In this document: positions 51,301 through 63,300 of the stretch, in pieces
Position numbering within the stretch: position 1 is the first letter of the stretch
Layout of the letters: every line of letters starts with the position of its first letter
NCBI GenBank assembly: GCA_020746105.1
Contig: CM036618.1
Location: 14,491,001-14,555,000, forward strand
DNA from: Trogon surrucura
Taxonomy: Eukaryota > Chordata > Aves > Trogoniformes > Trogonidae
DNA: 64,000 nt
Direction of reading: 5' to 3'
Program-made: the position numbers and the translations under genes
Notes under the pieces: generated by a model
Seen by the model: only the letters and a program-made list of their open reading frames with translations
Databases searched by the model: none
Told to the model about the DNA's origin: nothing

Positions 51301-54300
51301 ACAAAATGAGTTCTATAAGCAGTGTGCTTTTTAAGAATCTACATCCTGCTGTCTTTTAGCGACTCCCCGAGAATGATCTTTCTGAAAACACTGAAGTTGT
51401 GTTGGGGAGGTAAATATAAATTATGTTTTCAGAAAATGTTATGCATTGGCGTTGGCACTAAGTTTGGCTTCAGAATTTGAGTGTATATTTCTATGGAAAT
51501 ATTGTATAGATCCAGTTGTAGTTGTGTTGCAGGAAATATTTTGCCTCCTGATGCCCAGAGCGTAAGGCAAACTTACTCGAGGACAGTTTTTGTAGCCTTG
51601 ATGAAGTTTACTTAAATGTGTTGAATTATTTTATCTGTATGGACTTAACCTGATGTTTGTTATCTTGCTGCTTGGTCTGTTGTTACCCAAGAGGTGGTTA
51701 AATTTGAGTTCAGTGTCCTGGAATGAACAATGTGCTAATGTGCCTCTTCAAGATCTTTTCATCTGTGTATCTCTTGTATCCCTCTCCTTTTTTTTTTTTT
51801 TTCCTTTTTTTTTTTTCTTTTTTTTTCTCCCCTAGTAGTGCCCACACAAAAAGATTGCTCCTAGGAATGAAGAGCTGTACTAAGCAATGTTTTAGTAACA
51901 GTCTTCCTTGTGTGGACCTGAGGGGCAGGACAGTAGAAAATTGGGGCTGTTGAATGTTTTCTCTAAACAGAGAACAACCTACAGTTTCTTTTTCCTGCAA
52001 GTAGCTCTGCATTGCTGTCAGTGATGCTCTCCTAGGAATGCTGCACTTTCAGATTTTATTTGCTTTATAACAATATAATACAGAAGTTCACATTCCTAAA
52101 GATCTGCTTGTGTTACAGTAGTGTTATTCCTTTCTACAGGTTACAGGTTGTTTTTACTCTTCTGTACCACAGCTAGTATTTTACCTTCAAAAAAAAAAGC
52201 ATGTTGAATTTGCAGGATAGGAAAAAAAAATTGTGTGATCTCCTAAGATAGAAAAATAGTTTGGGGCTTTTGGTATTTTTTTTTTTTTATTCCTTGATGT
52301 ATTTGGTGAGGTTTTTTGTTGTTTGCTCATTTTCTTGTTTTGTTTTGTTTTTTTAAATTTTACTGACATTATGTTTTACAGGATGGAGTTTTCAAGATGA
52401 GTCTTTCTCCTGATGGAGCTCTTCTGGCAGCTATTCATTTCTCAGGAAAACTGACAATCTGGTCTATTCCATCTCTCAGACAACAAGGAGAATGGGACCA
52501 AACTGATCAGGTAAGAAAGATGTAGATGTTTAGAAGCTTGTATCTTAATCCTCTGGATATGCATTTTCCTAGGAGATGAGAGTAGTTCAAGTAACTGTGC
52601 TTTAGCTATGTACTATCTTTCCACTCAACTCCGTATATTTTAAGACCTCTGTGTTTACATTTAAAATAGCTCAGAGAGTGGTGGTGAATGGTGCTGCATC
52701 CAGTTGGCGTCTGGTGACCAGTGGTGTCCCCCAGGGATCAGTACTGGGCCCAGTCCTGTTCAACATCTTTATTGATGACCTGGGTGAGGGGATTGAGTCT
52801 ACCCTTAGTAAGTTTGCAGATGACACAAAGGTAGAGGGGAGTGTCGATCTGCCGGCGGGTAGGAAGGCACTGCAGAGGGACCTGGGCAGGCTGGGGTGAT
52901 GGGCCGAGGTCAAGGGTATGAAGTTCAACCAGACCAAGTGCAGGGTCCTACACTTTGGCCACAATAACCCCCTGCAGCGCTACCGACTGGGGGAGGAGTG
53001 GCTGGAGAGCGGCCGGCAGAGAGGGGCCTGGGAGTGCTGGGTGTCAACCAGTTGAACATGAGCCAGCAGTGTGCCCAGTGGCCCGAAGGCCGATGGCATC
53101 CTGGCTTGTATCAGGACCAGTGTGACCAGCAGGAGCAGGGATGTGATTCTGCCCCTGTGCTCAGCCCTGGTGAGGCCTCCCCTCGAGCCCTGTGTGCAGG
53201 TCTGGGCCCCTCACTGCAAGAGAGACCTTGAGGTGCTGGAGCGAGTCCAGAGGAGAGCAATGAGGCTGGGGAAGGGATTAGAGGGAAAGTCCTGTGAGGA
53301 GAGGCTGAGGGAGCTGGGGGTGTTCAGCCTGGAGAAGAGGAGACTCAGGGGAGACCTTGTCACTCTCTACAACTCCCTGAAGGGAGGGTGTAGTCAGGTG
53401 AGGATCAGGCTCTTCTCCTGGCAATGAGTGACAGGACGAGAGGGCACAGCCTGAAACTGCATCAGGGGAGGTTCAGGTTGGATCTCAGGAAGCCGTTCCT
53501 CATGGAGAGGGTGCTCAGGCACTGGGATGCTCTGCCCAGGGAAGTGGTGGAGTCACCGTCCCTGGAGGTGTTTAAGGAGAGGCTGGATGTGGCACTTAGT
53601 GCCCCGGTCTGACTGATGTGATGGTGTTGGGTCATAGGGTGGACTTGATGGTCTCAGAGGTCTTTTCCAGCCTCAACAATTCTGTGATTCTATGTCTTAA
53701 TCATAAGCCTCAAACTTTAAAAATTAAAGGAGAGAACCAGTTGTGTTGCAGTGAATTTTTCATGAGACATTTTAGTGGGTCTACACAAAACACAGGCTTC
53801 TATGATGAGAAAGACAAAGTGAATGAAGATTATCTTCCCTTGGGCACCATGATGACTATGAGGTTAAATGTACATTGTCAAGAAAAAAGATAGGCCAAAA
53901 ACTTTGGCTATAAGAAACACTTAAGTCAATAAATACTTGTAGAGAAAATGGTATGTTGTCATCCTGAACACTACTGATGTGCTGTTGCCTTTTTGAGCTG
54001 TCTGTAGAAGTGAGATTACTGATTTGGAAATATTGCTGTGGTGTTGTGTAGCTTAAGTGTTGGTTCTTATAAGTAAGCAGTCAGATCTGATTAGGCTGTA
54101 TTGACTGTGGAACTATTCTGAGTTAGACTGGAATGGGAGTTCATTCTCTTCACAGCAGCCTATATGGTGCTAGAGTTTTTGAGTTTGTGACCAAAAAGGT
54201 GCTGATAACACACCAGTGTTTTACCCTGTTGCTCAGTAGTGCTTACACAAGTTCAAGACCTTCTTTTTTTCCTCACTGTGTCCCCAATTCGTAGTTTGGG

Positions 54301-57300
54301 GGTGCACAATAATCTGGGAGGGGAGACAGCCTGGACAGATGACCCCAGCTGACAGAAGGCATGTTCCATGCAGTGTAACATCATGACCAGCAATAAAAAC
54401 AGAGCAGGGGGAGGGTTTGGGTAGGTAGCTGTGACTCAGAGACCGCGTGGGCCTCGGTCTGCCTGTAGGAGGTGATGAATAATTGCATTTACATCACTTT
54501 TTTTTGGTTGTTGTTTTGTTTTGGTTTTTTTTTTTTCTTTGGCTTTCTTTTGCTTACTTGTCTATCTTTGTCTTGACACACGACTGTTCTTGTTTTTGCT
54601 CTCCCTACGCTGTCCCACTGGGGAGGGGAGTGAGCGAGCAGCTGTGTGGTGCTTGCTGCTGGCTGGCATCAACCCACCACAGAAATGTAGTTCCCAGTGT
54701 ACTTGGGAAAGGACTTTTAAACAAACAAATAGCAAACAAAAATTCCACTCCCATGCTGGCAGAACTTGTGTATGTATATGTGTGTACATATGCATGTCTG
54801 GCTATATCTGTTTTTAATGTATGCTTCAGATTTTTTGTGAGAATACAGGTTTTGCTCAAGGATGCTTACAGTGAATTGTAATTTTTCTTTTTAATGATAA
54901 TGAATGTTCTGAAGCAGTTTTCAGGACTTTTATCATTTAATGAGGATGGTGTATTTGACTGTTTTCAGAATAATTTTTGTAGGTGAAGCCAGTGTCTGAT
55001 TGTCATGTATATTTTCATAATTCGTGTGATTCCTACTTGTCTCTAAACATATTTCTTTTATTTATAGTGACCTCCTGTTTACTTTTCATTAGTAGGCCCT
55101 TCTTCTTCTACTAAAAAATTAAGTCTGAAAATCACCTGCTGCTTGACCCAAGGCTGTTCTGGTTGTCTGAGCTGTATCATCTACTGTATTTCCATTACAT
55201 TCTAGTTAGGGGCAGGATTATTGTCACCTGTATTTGTGTAATTTCCATGTATTCTGATATTACTAAATAAAGTTTAAAAAACAACACAGTAACAACTTAC
55301 TAATTCTAAACATTGCAGTACATCATTATATAATGCTACTTATATTACTGCACTGGTCTTGAAAGGGGACTTATAATCCTGAAAATGAGTGGGGTAAGTA
55401 CTCGTAGCACTGTGCTAGGCTTGTCCTTGGTAATTGCAGGAAGTGAACAGGAGGACTATTTTGAGATGCTTGCAGTCTTGTGTATAGGCAAGAAGAGCAA
55501 ACACTTGGTGGACTTCTGATTGCTGGAGAGCCTTTAGTTCAGAAATCTTTAGAGTATGATTGCTGTCTGATGCTACTCTTGTTTTCTAATGTGGTGTTTT
55601 AGGAATCCAGAAGTCTATTTCTTTTTTTTTTTAATAGTTTAGCTGTATGGAGAGAAGCACAGTGTTACTACAAAAGCTGTGCATTTTACATTCAGGATAA
55701 GTTTGGATTTATGGCGAGCAATTTCATTGAAAAATCACTGCTTCAGCAATAGAGTAAATACACAGATTGCCCACGTCACCAAGATTTACTTGCATATAAC
55801 CCTTTTTTTGTCTCACGCTTGTTTTTTCTTTTTTAGCCGGGTTATGATGAGATCAACCCAGACTGGAGACTCTCTAGTGAAAAAAGAAAGAAAATAAAAG
55901 GTATCTGGTACAGTTAGATCATTATTTTGCACGACTGTGTAATTAAAAATGTTTACACAAATACACAAAAACCTGAAATGGCTTAATTAAATCTCAGTTA
56001 GGATGGTTGCCAAAATTGTATGTATGATTTGCATTTGTAGCATGGCATAACTGAGTGTCACAACAGGTTTTTTAAAAATCCTCTCTTAGGAATACTTTTT
56101 TAGTCATAACCATAAATAAGACAATATTTCAGTTAGTACAGGACTCCATCTATTATTAATCATGTGATTATGACTCTGTAGAATGCTGAATATTCAGCAA
56201 ATGTCTTGGCTTATGTTAGAAACCACTACATCATAATATGGTAGGTAATACCTTATTAGAGATGGCAGTCTAAACCCTAAACTTACCTTTCTATGAATGT
56301 CTAATAAATCTTGAAAGCTAACGTAATTTAAATATATTAGTTTGAAATTGTAAAACCCAAAGGCTTTGTTTCCTCTGACTAGATTTGCCTCATGTTAGCC
56401 CCTCTATTCTTTTCCCAAAATTCAGGCCACTGTGTTCAGCCATTTGTCACCAGATTATTGCACGGCTCTTCCAAGAGCAGAGATGAACAGCTATTCCATG
56501 ATCCATCCACTGTTCCTTGTATATGTCTGTATTATTAAACAATCCCTGTTTCTTTGTACTATTTTTTCTTGGTGATTCTGTCTCTGAGTTAATTCATCTG
56601 ACCTTCATTGGTAGGCTGCTAACTAAGGGCTGAAGTGGCATAAAAGTGATGAGCTGATCTCTTTCTCAGTGCTGCTTGGGGGAAAGATCGTTTTCCTCAG
56701 ACATGGGAAATAACACCGTAGTGAACAAATTAAGCTAACTGTCTCTGGTGACACTTTGTCCCAACATCCACTTACCATAATCAAGGCAGTCTTAGAAATG
56801 ACACGGCTTCCAGCCTCTGTTGTGGTGACTTTGTTGGTTTGTTTATTCTTCTTATTTTGTTGGTTTAACCTTCTTAACCTCATCTTGTAGGCTGTTTCAG
56901 GAGCCTAGTTCATATTTGTCACTATGATCTGAGGTTGGAAGTACCAAAGCATATCTTTATTGAATATCTAAAATGTGTCATATTTTGTGCAAGTAAATCA
57001 GTTTATTGTGAATTCTTTTGCCAAGTAATAGTAAAAAATAATTACATCCACAATTAAGTATTTTTTTTTCTCTTCAACAGCTTTATTTTAGTGCAGAATT
57101 GATTTAGTTAAATATGGTTATCTAAAATACAAACTTAATGAACCAAGAATGCATATGCAATACTAAATGTTTGTTAAATTAGGCCATTAGATGAAATCTC
57201 ATAGTAACTGAAGTCACTTGTGTTCTTATCTGGTGTTTAAAGTTGTCTTTCTTTGTATGGCACGTTCTTATTTATTTGTCTGCTTATTTTAGATAAAGAA

Positions 57301-60300
57301 TCCTTTTACCCATTGATAGATGTAAATTGGTGGGCAGATAATTCCATCATCCTGGCTCGATGCTCTGGTGCATTGACTGTGTCATCAGTCAAGACATTAA
57401 GAAACTTGCTGGGAAAGTCATGTGAATGGTTTGAGAGTTCTCCTCAGGTCACTTCAGCTCATGATGGAGGATTTCTAAGTCTGGAGGTGAGGAATGTGCA
57501 CAAGCAGGTGCCTTTTTGGAATGTAATAGAACAGTTTACTTTTGTATATGTAATCTCAAGGGTTTTCTCTGTGTGTCATCTGGTAAAAAAACTAAGTTGT
57601 TATTAATAGTAGAAAAAGTAATTATATTTCCATATCTCTAGATAGGTATTGCAGGGAAATTCTGAACTTGCTGCAACTTAAATGTCTTAATAAATCTTGT
57701 TTGTCAAATAACTGCTGGAGAATAGAAGCAAAACTCCTAGAAGGCTGAGTCTGACTGAGTGGAACCTTGCTGCAGGGGAGAGTGTGTGTCAACAATTATC
57801 ACTGCTCTGTGTGTTGGGGCATTTGAATACCACTGTAAGCATCACTCCCCCGTTTTGAAACAGATGCCTCATACAGAGGGAGTATATTTGAAAGAAATGA
57901 GGAACACCTTTACAGTAAGACAAAACTATGTAAGACTTTTTTTGTTTATCTTTGATAAGGATTCTTGGAAGGAGTAGAACCAGGAATTTTCTTTGAGACT
58001 AAGAAAATTACTCTTTCCTAAGGCTTACACTGAAATAGCGCTTAAACATCTTAAGCAGAAATTTAAAATAATATTTAGCAGAATATTTCAACACATACCA
58101 AAGCTTACATGTGTGTTTTTGGAAAGTTTTGTTGTTTCTGGAAATAAGATACAGCCGGTGATTGGCATGTTGCAGCCTAAGGATGCAGTCTGAGATTACA
58201 TTTGCATTGAACAGACAGCCTTGCCTATAAATAGCTAGTAGTTGAAAATGCTGCCGTGCATACGCTGCGTAACAGCTACATAATTGTGTACAGAGATGTC
58301 TCTATAGTTCTGTCCTGTTCGAGGTGGTGGAGGGTGTTTAGTGTGGCAGCGGGTTGCTGTTGAGAGGCCTTCACTCTTGCTTCAGTAGGTAAGGGGTGAA
58401 GCCTCAGATCTAGGAGACAGATGCAGTCAGGGTGTGTGGAGCATGTTAAGCAAACTGAGAAATAAAGGTTTTAGAGGAGAGGAGGAGGGACATTGATTCT
58501 GAAATTTGAAGTACTGGAGGTAGGTGCATACATAATTCTCACCAAACTAGCTGAGGGTGTACTAGGTGGATGCTTCGTATTTGTGTTTTCTGTGCAGTGC
58601 GAGATAAAACTTGTTCCAAAAAGACTGCGCTTGGAGAGCAGGCCTGGTGATGAAGATGAAGAAGATGACTCTGACTCAGATGATGAAACTTCTGCTAAGG
58701 ACAGATACTTTGGCTACCTAAAGCAAGGCCTGTACTTCGTGACAGAAATGGAACGATTTGCTCCTCCACGGAAACGTCCACGTACTATTACAAAGAATTT
58801 CCGCCTTGTCAGTTTGAGATCCACAACTCCAGAGGAACTGTACCAGAGAAAAGTAAGTTTAGAAGGAGAGTTCATCTCTCTCTTACCAAAAATTTACTAA
58901 AAAGAACATTTTCTTTTTCTTTTAATTCTTGCAATATTAACAGAAGGATTTAGACACCTACTTCTGAGGGTCTCATAGCTGACAGTGCACTGTGCTACAT
59001 AATCAAAGGGATTGTTGTTTAAAACTTGCATTTTAATAAATGAGATGATGTTTGCAGGTCACTGAGGGGACACTGCATCCGTAGCTTGGCTGGGCTTGGA
59101 AGTGCACTCATGTGAGTGTTTACAAGTAATGAGAGGCCTAGCAAATGTGTTGAATAAACTTAGTTTAGCTTGTTATTGCCCAGGCAGTGGGTTAACTTCA
59201 CATTCTGATGTGAATGCAGTTTACTTTCACGTTTACAGATGAGGCCTGTGACTCACTCTTACCAAACATACTTCTTCATTTTTAAGGTGACTCCAGGCAG
59301 TATTTTGTATAGGCCATTTCACTTGTTCTGAGGGTAAACCAGCCCACTTTCTAGCTGTTCAGGTTCCAAAGAGTGCTGATGTCATCTTCGTTACCTTAAT
59401 AGCTTTTTTTTTTTGAGGAAAACATCTCTGATTTTCTAGAGAGATCCATCAGATCCTAATCTTACTCATCTGTGTCTTTTCTTTCCTACCTGGTTAAGCA
59501 TACCCACAGTAATTCTCTTTCTACTTGTTTCAACACAAGGAATTAATAACTGATTGTTTAATATGGAAATTACTTTAATTTTCATATGTTTGTTTTTAGA
59601 TTGATAATGAAGAATACGGCGAAGCTTTGTCTTTGGCTCAGGCATATGGCCTTGACTCTGATCTTGTATATCAGAGACAGTGGAGAAAGTCAGCTGTTAA
59701 CGTTGCTTCAATTCAAGACTACTTGGTGGGTTTGAGTTTTGTGACTTAGGCTTTCTAATCAGAATGCTTCTTTTGCCTTTACAGATATTAAATTCCTAAT
59801 TGTTTTCTAATTTGTGCAACATGAATTGGTTGCAATCTGAGGAGCTGTCCTGCAAATTCCATTTCATGTTGTGTGGAAGAGAGTGATCTTGTTATCTTAA
59901 TTGAAGGCCTGATCTGCAGACCTTGGAAGTTAATGGAAATTTTCTCCTTTTGAGTATCTTCTCATTTTTCTTAATAGCAGTTTGCGTTCTCTGGTGTAAC
60001 CTCTCCTCCATGTGCAGCAGTAGGTTGTTGCCTGGCAAAGGAAGAATAATAATAGGAAACATAAAGCTTTTAAATAACTTCCAGATATTTTAGAAAATCA
60101 AATGCAAAGATGAAGTTAGAATCAATAGTTACATAGCCAAGTTTGAATAACAAAATTTGCAGTGAACTCTGGTACCTGTAACTGGAGCTTTTTGGTAGAA
60201 TACTTGGGATTTTTTGGCTTGGAAGAAAGATTTCAAACTTGGCAGACAAGTGTTGTCAGGGCTGCATTAAAGTCTTGCAAGATATCGAGAGAAATATCTT

Positions 60301-63300
60301 CTACTTTTGTTTTTTAAAGTTGGATATTAATTCAGTGTCAAAATAAGGTTTTTCAAAGTAGCCATGCTCCACGTGCTGTGTAAGGTCAACTGAAGCTCAG
60401 CAGGTAAGGCCAATAGTATTTTGTGATCCTGCTGTGTCTTTTCTGTTACAGAATTGTGTTGGCATGTGAAGAGGTTGATACTGAAGATGACTAGTGCTAT
60501 TGTGCAATACAGCTGACTTGTAAAAAACTGCATTTTAGCCCTAAAACATCACGTTTTATTTAGTGTAAGGAGCTGTCATGCTAATTAGGGAACGCAAATA
60601 ATGTCGGTTCCATTCATTGTGAAACTTACGCTAAATCGTTCGGCTTTCTGTGCCCTTTTCTGCCACGTGTACTCTGAGGGAATTATGTGTTTTGTTTTTT
60701 TTTTCATTCTCAACTCTTTCATTGGTTCACATTGTCAGTCATCAGAGTCACTTGGTGTTTTCATAAGGGGGAGAAATGAATTAGACGATTTCAACTTCTC
60801 TGGTTTCATTGCTTTGGATTGCAGCATGTAATGTGTCTGCGCTCTTGTTCTTGGACAGAGCAAAATTAAGAAGCGTGCCTGGGTTCTTCATGAGTGCTTG
60901 GAAAGAGTTCCAGAGAACGTGGATGCTGCTAAGAAGCTGCTTCAGTATGGCTTGAAAGGCACAGACTTGGAGGCTCTTGTGGCCATAGGAAAAGGAGAAG
61001 ATGGTGGCAGGTTTGGGAAGAGTATTTTTTTTGTTTCTTTTCTTTAAAAAAGAGCAATGGTGTATGAAGTCTTTTCTGACAATTTGGTATTTTTTTTTTA
61101 TTGGTCACTAATGAAAATGTTAAGATGCTTTTGGAGAATGTAAAGGAAAGTAGGGCTTTGAATCAAGCCTTTTCTCATTTTACCTTTGTAAAAGGTAAAC
61201 CCACTGTTTATTTTATACATTTTTCCCTCTTCCGTTGATACCTCTTATTATCTTCATCACAGAGAACTGATGTCACTATTTCTCCATGAGAATCTGTTTC
61301 TGTTGCCTCTTCTGGAATCTGCAGCTACCCCTATAAATAAGTTTTGTTATATGTCTTTTTGTAACGATCTTTTGTTATTTAACTGTGGAGGGCAACAAAG
61401 CAAAGCCCAGTGGGGTCAGTGGGAAATATGTGTAGAGATGGTTTTCTTCAGCATTCAGTTCCTGGTGGTAGAAATAGGAGAGGCTGTTTGTGCAGTTTCT
61501 TTGTGCAGTTGTCTATAACCATATACACTGTAGAGCTGCTGCCAATCCCAGCAGTACCTGTGGGACTTAGGAACTCTTATCAGCCTTCATAGGTGTCTGG
61601 TTGGTGGTTTGGTTTTGCTGATTTGTTTTAGGGAGGGGGTGGAACCAAGATATGATGCATTTTTTTTGGCTTGTGAGTGCCTGCTGCTTTACAACAGCAA
61701 AACTCAGAATTTGTTTTTTCTATAAAAGCTTAGATTTTTAGTCAAGACGTAAACGGAAAGCTGTGTTAGTATTTTTATTCAAAAATCAGTCGTATCTTCT
61801 TGTTGTGTTTTTTTTTTTTTTAAAAATCTACTTTCTGTCTTCCAGATTCATCTTACCGGGGGAGGTGGACATTGAAATTCCCTATGAAGACTTTTTGTCA
61901 CCAGATAATGAAGTGGATACTAGAAAGGAAAAAGAGGCCAAGAAGCGTCGAGAACTGCTATTATCAGTAAACTTCTCAAAGTAAATGAAATGTTAGGCCA
62001 CGTTTAATTCAGAATTTCAGGTTTATTGTAACTACGCAGTTGCAAGAATGTAATTGCACTCGTGTTATTCCTAGTAGGAAAGTAGTTTAGATTTTAATTG
62101 GCATTATATTGTGTCAAAGTTCTGGGTTTACTTAATTTCTTGATATATTCCGTTGTACAAAGTCATCAAAATATGCAAGTGATGTCTTCAGATGAAGACA
62201 TGATGAACAATACCCTGCTGCAAGCCTGAAAATTCTTGTTTTGAACACAGGCTGACACTGGAACAAAAGGAACTCTGCCGTAGCAGGCTGAAACTGTTAA
62301 CTTACCTTGATCGCCTTGAAACCTACGAGGTGAGCAAACTTGGTAACTGGCTGCAGTTCTTTTGAGTTCTTGTTCCATAGTTGGTTTCCTGTAAGTTTTT
62401 TATCACATCATCATATCCTTTTTTGTTATATATTGTGTTTTGAAATGCTACTTGAGAAAAGTAAACTGGTTTCTGTTCAAGCTCCTGTGTTCCTCCTGCT
62501 TTTCTCCTGCAAATGGCCAGCTTCTAGTCTTGAGAGGTGTAGTTGGGCAGAAGCCTGCTCTGAACATACTGCAGGGAGTTAAATTATGCAAAACGTGGGA
62601 TGTGGACTTGTTATTTCCCTCTCTGTCTACTTAGCAAGTTGTGTTCAGTTTCTCTGACAAATCTTTTTCTTCCATGAGCTTAAGTAATCTAAAGTTTGTG
62701 GAACGTTGAACTATTTTTAAGTTTAACTTTGCAGTTGGCACTAGTCAAATAATGACATTGGAACTAATGACATCTCTGTAACTAATGTTGTCTAAACTAT
62801 ATTTAAAGTAAGGCAGAGAATTCTTAGCTTGTTAATAAATATGCATCTATTTTTCATACTGAGACAAAAAACAGTGTGCTTTTCCACATATATCTCATAC
62901 TTACTAATCCTAAAATAAAGCAAATTGTAGGCTTTTTCATGCTTCTGTGCATCTTGTATAAACCCCAGTGTTTTAAAGTGGTTAATTTTTTTTTTTTTTT
63001 TTTTTTTTTCCCTTAAAGGAAATCCTTGGAGGACCTCATGCAGCTGAACAGCACTATGATGGTGAATTCTTCAAGAAGTTCAGAAATCAGAATATTGTAC
63101 TTTCAGCACGAACTTATGCTCGGGTATTTATTTTGCTAGAATGTAATTTTGGTTTCGTATTTCTTTTTGCACTTCAGTGCATTTTTTCCTTTCCTTTGGA
63201 CTTGGTTGAATCTCAGTGGGAATTTAGGAAGTGGGGGTGTGTTTGCTTAATTGTAAATAAATAAATATAGTGACGTTTATTTTCCTCTGTTGCTAAGGAA

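Noticed and set aside
57253-57606. 117-codon open frame taken as a separate small gene
   Set aside because: It is NBAS exon 14 read through its donor site (GTGAGG at 57487) into the intron.
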